64,000 bases of DNA, taken from the NCBI RefSeq assembly GCF_001373415.1, contig NZ_CDSE01000044.1, positions 56,506 to 120,505 of the forward strand. Reading direction: 5' to 3'. The notes below the pieces were generated by a model. It was given only the letters and a program-made list of their open reading frames with translations. It had not been told where the DNA came from and ran no database searches. Shown here in pieces: positions 16,998 through 25,345 of this stretch. Positions within the stretch are counted from its first letter, which is position 1, and the number at the start of each line of letters is the position of its first letter. The DNA is from Paenibacillus dakarensis. Lineage in GTDB: Bacteria; Bacillota; Bacilli; Paenibacillales; Paenibacillaceae. The translations under genes and the position numbers were made by a program.

Positions 16998-17512
16998 GAT
17001 GATTCACCTTCTTGTGTAGAGTCTGTTTTCGAATTATTACCGGTTTTGGCAGACCCGGGGGAGCCTGCGCACATAATTAGCACAGGTCTGGATGAGGGTC
17101 TGCTTTCTAAAGCTACGGCATGCATACCGGCATCAAAACACATGCGCAGACTTGAATAATGGTTAACAGGAACTTTAAAGCATAAGTACCCGAGTCGGGA
17201 CAGCTGGGAGCGGATCAAAGAGGGACCGATATCCTGATTTCGGTACAGAGGGTGAATGGCAAATAACCAGTCGGATTCACCATATCCCGTGACCATGCAT
17301 ATACCAACAGGCATTTTTCCATGCTCTCCACGTACAGTAGCTGCGATAAGTGAAGTGCTTGGTTCCTTTATTTTATGAAATGGCATATTTTGCAGGCGTC
17401 TGAGTCCTTCTTGGTTAATGCGGCTGCCAAAACGACTGATGAAATCACAGCATTGTTCACGAATGTTTAACCAATCAGTTTCCGTAACGGGCGAGATGGA
17501 AGAGATATCCAT
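16979..17512 (-). CDS. GNAT-like N-acetyltransferase embedded in the ATP-grasp operon
   Basis: 177 residues. The central region (DWLFAIHPLYRNQDIGPSLI) resembles the GNAT acetyl-CoA loop, but the R/Q-x-x-G-x-G/A signature is only approximate. The closing segment HYSSLRMCFDAGMHAV resembles the family's N-x-x-A-x-x-x-Y-x-x-G-F region. The last 25 residues are polar and Ser/Thr-rich. ATG follows a clean AGGAGG. It lies 31 nt after one ATP-grasp gene and overlaps the next, so it belongs to the operon and may modify the same substrate. Activity is uncertain. Confidence 0.6.
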   Translation of the reverse strand: MDISSISPVTETDWLNIREQCCDFISRFGSRINQEGLRRLQNMPFHKIKEPSTSLIAATVRGEHGKMPVGICMVTGYGESDWLFAIHPLYRNQDIGPSLIRSQLSRLGYLCFKVPVNHYSSLRMCFDAGMHAVALESRPSSRPVLIMCAGSPGSAKTGNNSKTDSTQEGESSCLNLS

Positions 17513-17543
17513 ATGATCCTCCTTTATCTCCTTTGTGGATTTA

Positions 17544-18650
17544 TTACTTATTGATCAGGTACTCACAATAATGAAATATTCGCTCGAGGGATCGCTTGCG
17601 AATCGAAGGTTCATCAAATTTCATGGGTCTTGAATTTGCTTCAAAGAACCAAACCTCACCCGAAGAATCGAGCCCAAGGTCCATAGACATTTCCCCTAAC
17701 GGATAATGGCAGCCGCGCTCAATCTGTTTGGCAATAAGAACTGCAGCGCTGCGAACCTTGTTTAAGATCAGTTTGGCTTGATCAGCTCCTAACAAGGTTG
17801 TTAGCAATTTCTCAGGATCCTCAACCGTTCCGCCGCGGGGGACGTGGGTGGTAATGCTATGTGATCCCGCCATTCGCGCGCCAATTCCAGTTACTCCCCA
17901 TGTACCCTGATCAGATTTCTGTACCAGAAGCCGAAGATCAAACGCACGGCCGTACAGAGAGGTCAGCTCAATACCTTGTTGAATAATGTAGGGGCTACCT
18001 CCGGTTTCTTTATAAATCCGCTCCCAGAGTCTGTTTAATGATGCAGCTTTATAAGTTGTGCTATTTTTTTCATTTTGAATTTGAAGCCGGTAGGGGAGAT
18101 ATTTGTTTTTTTGGTGCCTCAGACACATAATTCCCTGGCCAGCTTTACCATTCTCCGGTTTTAGATAGAGATAAGAGCTGTGTTTAATCATTTCACGTAA
18201 TGAAGAGATGCCTCTCAGCTTTTTGGTTAAAGGAGCCCATTTCCGGGTTAAGCTAGAGCTGCTCAGCCAGGTGAATAACTGCCGTTTGTTGAAGAAATAA
18301 GGATTATAAATATCGATCTGGGGATGCCTCAGGCATTCCCGGATCTTCCGGGATACCTGAGGCTTTAATTCATCCTCACGGTGTGGAATACGATTGTAGA
18401 TGACCCGGGGCAAAGGAAACATTCTTTGCTCCCAGGAATGTGGATCGCTTCCCGGAGTGAAACCTCTAACTGTCTGGGAATTAAGCTTCAGGTCGCGGAC
18501 GGTTACCACATAGACCAGATAGCCCATTTCTCTGCCTGTCTTAATGATCTCCTGGAAATTTTGCCGGTTTCCCCGAAACATCCGGGTGGAGTCATGCATC
18601 GTAAGAATGGCAATAACAGGCCTGGAATCCTCCTCAATGCGGTTTATCAC
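17544..18650 (-). CDS. YheC-type ATP-grasp protein (fourth copy)
   Basis: 368 residues, short form. Visible motifs are the loop LYLKPENGKAGQGIMCL, the strand RLLVQKSDQGTWGVTGIGARMAG cut here into RLLVQKSDQGTW and VTGIGARMAG, then HVPRGGT and the metal site WFFEANSRPM. Start is GTG in a GTGA overlap with the stop of the preceding gene, typical for translational coupling. It differs enough from its neighbours that the duplications are old. Probable spore-coat role by analogy with B. subtilis YheC/YheD; the reaction is unknown. Confidence 0.85.
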   Translation of the reverse strand: MINRIEEDSRPVIAILTMHDSTRMFRGNRQNFQEIIKTGREMGYLVYVVTVRDLKLNSQTVRGFTPGSDPHSWEQRMFPLPRVIYNRIPHREDELKPQVSRKIRECLRHPQIDIYNPYFFNKRQLFTWLSSSSLTRKWAPLTKKLRGISSLREMIKHSSYLYLKPENGKAGQGIMCLRHQKNKYLPYRLQIQNEKNSTTYKAASLNRLWERIYKETGGSPYIIQQGIELTSLYGRAFDLRLLVQKSDQGTWGVTGIGARMAGSHSITTHVPRGGTVEDPEKLLTTLLGADQAKLILNKVRSAAVLIAKQIERGCHYPLGEMSMDLGLDSSGEVWFFEANSRPMKFDEPSIRKRSLERIFHYCEYLINK

Positions 18651-20020
18651 GAGTCATTCCCCCTGTAGAACCCGCTCAGATATAAACAGTGATCAAAAAT
18701 ATGAACGACCGATGCCTTACCTTCCTCACGTAAGGAAGGGTGGGCAAAGATTGACCGGCCCGGTTTGGAATTCGCCTCAAACATCCAAATCTTCTCATCC
18801 TCATCGATTCCGATATCAAAGCCGATTTCAGCAAGTGTATGAGGGCTATGATTCTCTATCGCTTCTGCGAGCATCACGGCCGTTTGTTTCGCCTTATCCA
18901 GCACCGCTTGAGACCTGGAGCCAAACACACGGCTCAATGCCTGTTCTGGAGTCATCAGCGACCCCCCATTCTTGATATGGGTCGTAACACTCCCCCTCCC
19001 GGCTTTCTTGGCTCCAATACCAACAGCAGCCCAGCGGTTTTTGCCGTCTTTATGCATATGGAACCGAAAGTCGATTGGGCATCCGTCAATTTCAATTAAC
19101 CGGATACCTTGCTGAATGACATAGTTCTTCAAGCTGGAACCATGCCGTGCCTGGAGCATTCGCATGAGGCTTGAGAAGGAAGGAAACTTAAGGAGTGTAT
19201 TTCCGCCGGAGCCCCGGAATCTTGCATAGTAACCTTTTTTCGGATGGTAGGTAAGGCGGTATATCCCGTTTCCAAGACTCCCTCCGGATGGTTTGTAATA
19301 CAAGAAACGGTGGCGTGCCAGCATATCCTTAATCCGTTCGGGACTCGGATTGGAATAGGTTTCAGGCACATAGCGCCCGGCTTGAATATCATTTTCGAGC
19401 TGGCTGTTGATTTCAGATTTATTAAAGAAGGCCCAGTTGAAAAAAACAATGTTTCGACGTATAAAACGGTCTCTAAGCTGATTCGTGAAAGGGGAGAAGT
19501 CTGTGCGCCTGCTTGGCAGCCGGTTGTACACGACATCGGGAAGCGGAACCGTCTTACGGATGAATTCTCCGTTTGAGCCGAGCATATAACCATAGACGGT
19601 TTCTTTTTGCCAGTTAATATCCTTAGGGGCAAAGGCGTACACGAACATTCTCTTGTTACCTTCACGCAGGAGCTGTTTAATGTAGGCTGTACGTGATCCG
19701 AATGGACTGGAATAATTCGAGGGTCCATCAGAAAGAATGCCGACCACGGGTCCGATCCGCAATTCTCCTTCTTTGGGCAGGATAACATAGGCTGGCCCGC
19801 GTCTTGGCACCGGAATTTGGTTGCGGATCCCGGAGCTAAGGTATATATGCTTTCCCGAACGTTCTATTGGTTTCAAAGAGGCCGATATGGCGTCTCTGCC
19901 CAAGCGCAGCTGGATTTGTTTCCTGCTTGCTAAACCCAGGCTGTTCATGAGCGAGGCGGACATAAATACCACTTTTTCGGGCTGATTCGAGAAATGAATA
20001 TTACTGAAAATCGAACTCAT
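18647..20020 (-). CDS. YheD-type ATP-grasp protein, long form (third copy)
   Basis: 457 residues. About 90 N-terminal residues form a beta-rich domain (VVFMSASLMNSLGLASRKQIQLRLG region) ahead of the YheC-like part that starts at LRIGPVVGILS. The ATP-grasp motifs are LYYKPSGGSLGNGIYRLT, FRFHMHKDGKNRW, HIKNGG and WMFEANSKPGR. ATG follows TTAGGAGGG and overlaps the stop of the upstream gene (ATGA). The N-terminal domain is shared with the first copy, giving an alternating long-short order in the operon. Confidence 0.85.
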   Translation of the reverse strand: MSSIFSNIHFSNQPEKVVFMSASLMNSLGLASRKQIQLRLGRDAISASLKPIERSGKHIYLSSGIRNQIPVPRRGPAYVILPKEGELRIGPVVGILSDGPSNYSSPFGSRTAYIKQLLREGNKRMFVYAFAPKDINWQKETVYGYMLGSNGEFIRKTVPLPDVVYNRLPSRRTDFSPFTNQLRDRFIRRNIVFFNWAFFNKSEINSQLENDIQAGRYVPETYSNPSPERIKDMLARHRFLYYKPSGGSLGNGIYRLTYHPKKGYYARFRGSGGNTLLKFPSFSSLMRMLQARHGSSLKNYVIQQGIRLIEIDGCPIDFRFHMHKDGKNRWAAVGIGAKKAGRGSVTTHIKNGGSLMTPEQALSRVFGSRSQAVLDKAKQTAVMLAEAIENHSPHTLAEIGFDIGIDEDEKIWMFEANSKPGRSIFAHPSLREEGKASVVHIFDHCLYLSGFYRGNDS

Positions 20021-21141
20021 GTATTTACCCTCCTAAGTTGTCGAAGCAATAAATAACGTGCATAACGAAGGGGATTCTCTACGGACAGCTTTGCTGCCGG
20101 AATGTCCCCTGTTAGCTTGAAAGCGCGCCGCCCCGGTTTTGAATTCACTTCAAGCAGCCATACTTTTCCGGAACAGTCTATTCCAAAATCGATACCAAGT
20201 TCGCCCAATCGTCCAAATCCGCTCTCAAGCAGTGGTGGAATACGCTCGCATAGATGGTTGATGCAGTTCAATATTTGCTCTGCCTTGTGATTACCAAATT
20301 CAGATTTCAGGAAGGAAGGGACGGGTAATGCCGTGCCTCCGCCATGAAGATTGGAGGTCATTCCTTCAGCCGGACCCAGACGAACCGCCATGCCTGTTAC
20401 AGTCCAGCTCCCCTGTGCATTTTTTTGAACCAGTACTCTAGTGTCAAAAGGCTTCCCATCTTGCCCCCTTAGCTTAAGGTGCTGCTGGATAATAAAGCGG
20501 CGGTGTCCGGTGAACCTTTTAATCCATGCTGTTAAATCTGCTGTCGGAATGGTCTGGTGAAAGATGGAGTTTGAACGGTCTCTTCCTTGCAGGATGGCTT
20601 CATTGGTTTTCCTGCAGTTGACGTAGAGAGTATGGCTTCCGTGGGAACCTCCGCTAGGCTTCATAAACAATTCGCCATTAAACCGGTGTAAAGCGTTACT
20701 AAGTGATTCGTTTCCTTCATAAGCGATAGTATGCGGGAGATATGGTGAGAGCTCCGGGTCATGCTGGAGAAAATCGTAAATTCGCTTTTTGCCCGGTAAT
20801 CCTCTTGACCACATTAATCCTTTGGCCTTGGTAAGTCTGCTAAGGAAGGCTGAGGCAGCATAAGTCTCTTCAGCGTTCTTAAAAAGACAGCGATCATAGA
20901 TAAGATCCGGGAGGGGAAAGGTTTCTTTCACCCAGCGGTTTTGTTTATAGATGTATCCTGAAATATGATGATCAAGATTCATAGAGCCGGACTTTTCGTC
21001 GGGAAAAAATACAAATACGGTAATGCCAAGAAGGGAAGATGCCAGGCTCATTTCGCGGAGAAATTCCTTTTCTGAAAAAGGAGGCGTCCCCGGTCTTCGG
21101 CATACCATGACTCCGAGGGTTCCAATGTAATCAGAGGGCAT
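20017..21141 (-). CDS. YheC-type ATP-grasp protein (second copy)
   Basis: 374 residues, short form, beginning with a strand typical of the family (IGTLGVMVCRRPG). The nucleotide loop is atypical: LFMKPSGGSHGSHTLYV has His-Thr where the paralogues have G-I. The metal site WLLEVNSKPGRR and NLHGGGT are intact. Its ATG at 21141 follows GGAG and lies 13 nt after the first copy; its stop overlaps the third copy. The altered loop may mean a changed or weaker nucleotide affinity. Confidence 0.83.
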   Translation of the reverse strand: MPSDYIGTLGVMVCRRPGTPPFSEKEFLREMSLASSLLGITVFVFFPDEKSGSMNLDHHISGYIYKQNRWVKETFPLPDLIYDRCLFKNAEETYAASAFLSRLTKAKGLMWSRGLPGKKRIYDFLQHDPELSPYLPHTIAYEGNESLSNALHRFNGELFMKPSGGSHGSHTLYVNCRKTNEAILQGRDRSNSIFHQTIPTADLTAWIKRFTGHRRFIIQQHLKLRGQDGKPFDTRVLVQKNAQGSWTVTGMAVRLGPAEGMTSNLHGGGTALPVPSFLKSEFGNHKAEQILNCINHLCERIPPLLESGFGRLGELGIDFGIDCSGKVWLLEVNSKPGRRAFKLTGDIPAAKLSVENPLRYARYLLLRQLRRVNT

Positions 21142-21154
21142 AAGAGCTCCTTTT

Positions 21155-22522
21155 TTAATAGCCGGTTAAATATTGGCTGTATTGAACAAGGCGGATCGCA
21201 GAAGGGCGAACCTTGAAAACACTCAGCGGAGCATCATCGCTTTTAGAAGGCTTGGAGTTGATCTCAATCAGCCAGATACGGCCGGTGACATCTACGGCTA
21301 AATCGATTCCCAGCTCACCGAAGTGGGATGGAATGGATTCTTCGATTCCTCGAGCGATGTTTAGAGCGGCAAGTTCCATTCGTTTTTCTGCCGTTTGCTT
21401 CGAGGAAGGTGGAATACTGCTCATCGCCAGCGCATCCTTTACCGAGGAGAGCGTTCCTCCTCTTGCAAGATTAGATACATAATGATTTCCCCCTGCAATT
21501 CTGGCCACGATGGATGTGATGCTCCACTTTCCTTTTTTGTTCTTGTGAACAAGCGCGCGAAAATCGACATTGCGTTTTTGGACTCGAACCAGGTCGAGCC
21601 CCTGCTGAATTTGATAACGATTCGCAGCCATTTTACCGGATAAACTGCTATATAACTTCGCAAGTGAGGTGTAGCTGTTCTTCTTAACCCCTTCAAGCGA
21701 GGTTGTAAGTGTGTGGAAAATACCGTTCTCCTGACGGGAGATTCGGATAATGCCTTTCCCCTGACTGCCGCGAATAGGCTTCAGGAATACGACCGGATAT
21801 GCTGTGCACATTTTTTTGAGCGTAGTAAAGCTTTTCAATTCATAGGATTCGGGTAAGTATTTATTTAATCTCTCGTCCGTTCCCAATGCTTCGAAAACCT
21901 CTGTCTTATCCAGAAATCTTTCGTTAAAAATGTGGGTGTTCCATTTGGATTTTACTTCTTTCATAAAATGCTGTACGCTAGGACTATTCTCCAATTTTCG
22001 AGTTGGAAGCCGATTATTGACGACATCCGGAACAGGCACAAGGCTCTTTCTCCACCCGTTGTCATACACTACCGCTTCCATGAGTGACAGGTTCGAAGTG
22101 ATCATATCAGGGGTAAAAAAATATACATATGCGCCTAGTTTATTGCAGGCATTTACCATCTCCATGCAAAATGAAGAGATCGATCCGAATGGCTTGCCTG
22201 GATCCTCCGGTAGATAGCGACTTATCATTACGCCAATGACGGGACCTAGACGCAGGGTTCTTTCAGCGGCATTGAATCTCATAGTCAGAACTGCTCCAGG
22301 AAGAAGTCCAAAGCTGTTGGATAAGGAAGGGCTAATGCGAAGAACAGTTGATTTTTTCCCCGATATGACCCGTATCTCTTGTTTGAAGGAACCGAGCGCG
22401 AGCTTTATGGGTTGTTCTGTTGGAATCCGCAGTTGTCTGATTAGCCTCTCGCCAAGCATGATATCGGTATCTGGCATCTTGCCCGAGCGGAACAGTTGAA
22501 TCGATATCTTGGTTGTGGACAT
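21155..22522 (-). CDS. yheD: YheD-type ATP-grasp protein, long form (first copy of the operon)
   Basis: 455 residues, close in length to B. subtilis YheD. An N-terminal beta domain of about 95 residues (ISIQLFRSGKMPDTDIMLG region) precedes the shared part from LRLGPVIGVMIS. ATP-grasp motifs are VFLKPIRGSQGKGIIRI, FRALVHKNKKGKW, NLARGGT and WLIEINSKPSK. The ATG has GGAAGGAGA upstream, the strongest site in the operon. It is divergent from yheB, and yheA-yheB-yheC-yheD are also neighbours in B. subtilis. A sigma-E-like -10, CATGCAAT (22588-22581, minus strand), lies upstream, without a convincing -35. Confidence 0.85.
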   Translation of the reverse strand: MSTTKISIQLFRSGKMPDTDIMLGERLIRQLRIPTEQPIKLALGSFKQEIRVISGKKSTVLRISPSLSNSFGLLPGAVLTMRFNAAERTLRLGPVIGVMISRYLPEDPGKPFGSISSFCMEMVNACNKLGAYVYFFTPDMITSNLSLMEAVVYDNGWRKSLVPVPDVVNNRLPTRKLENSPSVQHFMKEVKSKWNTHIFNERFLDKTEVFEALGTDERLNKYLPESYELKSFTTLKKMCTAYPVVFLKPIRGSQGKGIIRISRQENGIFHTLTTSLEGVKKNSYTSLAKLYSSLSGKMAANRYQIQQGLDLVRVQKRNVDFRALVHKNKKGKWSITSIVARIAGGNHYVSNLARGGTLSSVKDALAMSSIPPSSKQTAEKRMELAALNIARGIEESIPSHFGELGIDLAVDVTGRIWLIEINSKPSKSDDAPLSVFKVRPSAIRLVQYSQYLTGY

Positions 22523-22658
22523 CTTGGATCTCCTTCCGACAACGTCTTGATGTGGTGGACAGACTGGATTTCATCTGAACATTGCATGTAATTCATCATA
22601 TGAGGACATATATCCCTTGGTGATTGTACGGATTTTGAAAAAAGGGAGGACTTTAACA

Positions 22659-23825
22659 ATGCCGGATTGGCTGTATATACTGGTGAATATTACGGTGGCC
22701 GCTTTTGTCGGCGGCATTACGAATCATTTTGCGATTAAAATGCTGTTTCATCCGCGGGAAGAAATCCGGATTGGCGGCCGTAGATTACCTTTCACGCCGG
22801 GACTGATTCCAAAACGTAAGGAAGAGATCGCTGAATCTTTAGGCAAGGTCGTATCAGATTATCTGGTGACGACGGAAGGCCTTCAGGAGATGATTCGTAA
22901 ACCGCTTTTTCGAATGAGAGCTGAAGAGACGGTAAGCCAAAAGCTGAATTCTTTAACAGAAAGTGAATTGACCTTACGGGACATCGCTCTGAAATTCTGG
23001 AGTCCCGAGGATTGGCAGCTGCTTAAGAAGCGGGTCGTACAGAAGGCTCAATCGGTGACTGCAAGCAAAGCTGCCGCCGCATGGTCTGATTACGGGCTGG
23101 AAGACAAGCCGATTAAGGACTTGATCCCCGGGTGGTCCGAGGAGAAGAGACAGCAATGGAGCGGGATGGCCGCTGATGCAGTACTGAAGGAGCTTGGGGA
23201 TACGCTATTATCTTCAGACGGCCAGCGTTTGCTTAAAGAAATGGCTTCTGCCATGCTCGATAAAGCAGGAGGATTTCTCGGTACAATGGCAGCCATATTT
23301 GTGGATGAGGACAAGCTGGTTGAGAAGATGACACCGATGTTAATCAGCCAGCTGGAAGGAGACAAAATCCGCCAGTTGATTGTTTCGGTTGTTTCCGGCA
23401 AGCTTGAGCAGTATGGGGAATTATCGATTGGCAGTGCGCTGCAGGCTGCTTCAGGCGAGTCTGGTCTTTTGTTTATGACTCGCAAATTGGAGCAATTCAT
23501 ACCGTGGGAATCTTGGATCGAACAGCTGGAGGACATTCGTCTTGCAGACATGATAAAGCCAAGACTTCCTCAGGTGGAAGCTCTGCTTCCAGGTTGGGTT
23601 GACAAGGGGCTTCATGTACTCGAGGATGCTTTGCCTTCAGCAGTGAAGGCTGTTAATCTTCCAAATCTGGTACAGGAGCAGGTTCGTAAATTCCCGATCG
23701 AGCGGCTTGAAGAAGTGATTCTCAGTGTATCCGGTCAGGAGTTTAGAGCCATTACCTGGCTGGGGGTGCTTCTCGGCGGATTTATCGGTCTTTTCCAATC
23801 GATAATCACACTGCTGTGGAGATAA
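22659..23825 (+). CDS. yheB: DUF445 membrane protein YheB
   Basis: 388 residues from the ATG at 22659, which has AGGGAGGA 8 nt upstream; the earlier frame opening at 22617 has no site. The N-terminal helix and GGITNHFAIKMLFHP, followed by TPGLIPKRKEEIAESLGKVV, are the DUF445 signature. A long helical middle part is followed by a C-terminal membrane anchor (WLGVLLGGFIGLFQSIITLLW). The function is unknown in all species; the neighbours are the spore-coat ATP-grasp genes and yheA. Confidence 0.85.
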   Translation: MPDWLYILVNITVAAFVGGITNHFAIKMLFHPREEIRIGGRRLPFTPGLIPKRKEEIAESLGKVVSDYLVTTEGLQEMIRKPLFRMRAEETVSQKLNSLTESELTLRDIALKFWSPEDWQLLKKRVVQKAQSVTASKAAAAWSDYGLEDKPIKDLIPGWSEEKRQQWSGMAADAVLKELGDTLLSSDGQRLLKEMASAMLDKAGGFLGTMAAIFVDEDKLVEKMTPMLISQLEGDKIRQLIVSVVSGKLEQYGELSIGSALQAASGESGLLFMTRKLEQFIPWESWIEQLEDIRLADMIKPRLPQVEALLPGWVDKGLHVLEDALPSAVKAVNLPNLVQEQVRKFPIERLEEVILSVSGQEFRAITWLGVLLGGFIGLFQSIITLLWR

Positions 23826-23871
23826 GTTAGATCAAACAAGATGCGGCTAAGCCGCAAATAGGAGGACAACA

Positions 23872-24219
23872 ATGAATATTTACGACAAGGCGAATGAACT
23901 GGCAAAAGCAATGAAGGAAAGTCAGGAAGTAGTGGAAATTACATCTGCAATTAAGCTGATTGAGGCAGACCCTGAAAGCAAGCAAATGCTTGACAATTTC
24001 CGTGAGCGTCAGATGGAACTGCAGCAGCGCATGATGTCTGGAGACATGCCTTCACAGGAAGAGATGGAGAAGATGGAGAAGCTGTTTGAGGTGCTTAGCC
24101 TGAACTTGAACATCCGCCGCCTGTTTGATGCGGAACGCCGTTTGAGCATTATTATTGAAGATGTCAATAAGATCATTTCCGACAGCCTTCAGCATTTGTA
24201 TGGTCCGGCTCAATCATAG
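23872..24219 (+). CDS. yheA: YlbF/YmcA family protein YheA
   Basis: A 115-residue all-helical protein. It starts MNIYDKANELAKAMKES and ends with NVNKIISDSLQHLYG-like helices typical of the Com_YlbF family. Related YlbF and YmcA act in competence, biofilm and RNase Y control; YheA itself is uncharacterised. It follows yheB by 46 nt with AGGAGG upstream, so both form one operon, as in B. subtilis. A palindromic terminator closes it. Confidence 0.85.
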   Translation: MNIYDKANELAKAMKESQEVVEITSAIKLIEADPESKQMLDNFRERQMELQQRMMSGDMPSQEEMEKMEKLFEVLSLNLNIRRLFDAERRLSIIIEDVNKIISDSLQHLYGPAQS

Positions 24220-24223
24220 AGGT

Positions 24224-24257
24224 AAAAAAGCCATGGCAATTGCCATGGCTTTTTTTT
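24224..24257 (+). terminator. intrinsic terminator after yheA
   Basis: AAAAGCCATGGCAA and TTGCCATGGCTTTT form a near-perfect palindrome, followed by T8. The A-run before it would also allow termination in the other direction. Confidence 0.9.
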
Positions 24258-24351
24258 GTAGCTTGTTCGATTCTTCTATCATAATGTGGACTTGATCCTC
24301 ATAGAGTAGATATATAGATTCCAGTTCAGAAGCAGAGGAGCTGTATTAGGA

Positions 24352-24636
24352 ATGAAGAAGAGGAACAAGATTAAGCATTTCATTTATCTCCTGATTGCCC
24401 TTGGGATGCTGTTATACGCACTCCCGAGCATTTCATTCGCCGGTGGGTTCTCTTGGGTTTCGTTGTTTGGAGCTGTGTGGGCCGGATTTGCCTTGCTGGT
24501 TATTGCATCTCATCTTCATATTCTGATTGGTGTGGATGATGCGAAGCAGAGGGCGCTTGATGAAATCCGGAAGCAAAAAATGAACCAATGGCAGCTAAAA
24601 TGGCCAGAGGAGCAGAGGCGTGAGGGCGGCGTGTAA
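24352..24636 (+). CDS. small two-helix membrane protein, unknown function
   Basis: 94 residues: a basic start (MKKRNKIKH), two hydrophobic segments (about 11-30 and 34-56) and a charged C-terminal tail (AKQRALDEIRKQK onward) that is probably cytoplasmic. GAGGAG lies about 12 nt before the ATG. A terminator follows at 24688. I do not recognise the family; positive-inside topology suggests both ends are cytoplasmic. Confidence 0.65.
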   Translation: MKKRNKIKHFIYLLIALGMLLYALPSISFAGGFSWVSLFGAVWAGFALLVIASHLHILIGVDDAKQRALDEIRKQKMNQWQLKWPEEQRREGGV

Positions 24637-24687
24637 CTGCACTGGATGACAACCGTTGCTTTATCATTTCGCTGTATCTTAAGGGGG

Positions 24688-24733
24688 ACTGTCACGTAAG
24701 TAGATTTTTTCTACTGATGGACAGTTTTTTTTT
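24688..24733 (+). terminator. intrinsic terminator
   Basis: ACTGTC (24689-24694) pairs with the GACAGT at 24719-24724, with an inner GTAGA/TCTAC helix (TAGA-T6-CTA), and a run of nine T follows. Confidence 0.75.
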
Positions 24734-24794
24734 CTTGTTTCTTTATACAAAAAGGTTGAAGATAGGCTTCTAATTGAGTTCCATCTTCGGCCCG

Positions 24795-24960
24795 ATCATT
24801 CGGTGGTTCGCTACGGAGATCATACCTCGCTATGAAGCAACCACCGTGCTTTTTGACGCAAATATTGCAGGCGTAGCTGCAAGCCATCTTAGCGATAGCT
24901 TAAGATCTGTCCACCTAGGCAATGCTAAGGATCTCATTTGGCTCCTCATGCTTCTAGTTA
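24795..24960. other. gene-poor region with several consecutive stem-loops
   Basis: No gene with a ribosome binding site is found between 24637 and 25345. Within it, CGGTGGTT-c-GCT near 24801 mirrors AGC-AACCACCG ending near 24846. TGCA-GGCGTAG-CTGCA, AAGC/GCTT around CATCTTAGCGATA, and CCTAG/CTAAGG inside an AGATC/GATCT pair follow within 100 nt. A 74-codon frame (24774-24998) crosses it but lacks a start site. It could be a non-coding RNA or a remnant of a mobile repeat; this is inference. Confidence 0.35.
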
Positions 24961-25060
24961 TCAATCTGGATAATATCTTTGGCATATTAAATGTATAAAT
25001 GAAGCCAATCCTTGTTGTATTCTACTCAAAAACATTTCTTTGTGTTGATGTGTTTTTTGA

Positions 25061-25214
25061 GATGGATATGCACGAAGCAGCGGAGGGGACGAAGCGATTC
25101 CGGACAAGCGAAGCGCTCGCCTTTGTGTTCCAATTTCAACCTCTTAGAAACCAGTTCAAGAAATTGGAACACAACAGCGATGGTAGGAATGATTCGTACC
25201 CGTAGCGCATCCCA
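25061..25214 (+). repeat. dispersed structured repeat, copy A
   Basis: This is one of three related copies in the window. It begins near ATGCACGAAGCAGCGGAGG, runs through GCGAAGCGCTCGCCT, and contains a perfect 14-bp stem, TGTGTTCCAATTTC (25124-25137) with GAAATTGGAACACA (25160-25173), with a 22-nt loop. The 3' part ACAACAGCGATGG...GAATGATTCG is shared with copy C. Compared with copies B and C, it lacks a segment of about 44 nt containing the AGCTTTCC hairpin. Confidence 0.75.
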
Positions 25215-25295
25215 GCAGCAAAATGGGGCTGCCCTCAGATTCTAAGATCACAACCTATTTACCGCTATTGCTATTTTAATTTTTCAGTCCAGGTC

Positions 25296-25304
25296 TGATA
25301 TAAT
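25296..25304 (+). promoter_or_regulatory. extended -10 promoter for ytoI
   Basis: TG-A-TATAAT forms an extended -10 (TATAAT at 25299-25304), about 40 nt before the ytoI start. No clear -35 is seen. Confidence 0.5.
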
Positions 25305-25345
25305 AGATACAGTGTGATACAGAATAGAGCAAGGAGGTGGAACAG

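Noticed and set aside
24774..24998. 74-codon open frame as a gene
   Set aside because: TTG start without a ribosome binding site, and the sequence is dominated by inverted repeats; better explained as structured non-coding DNA.
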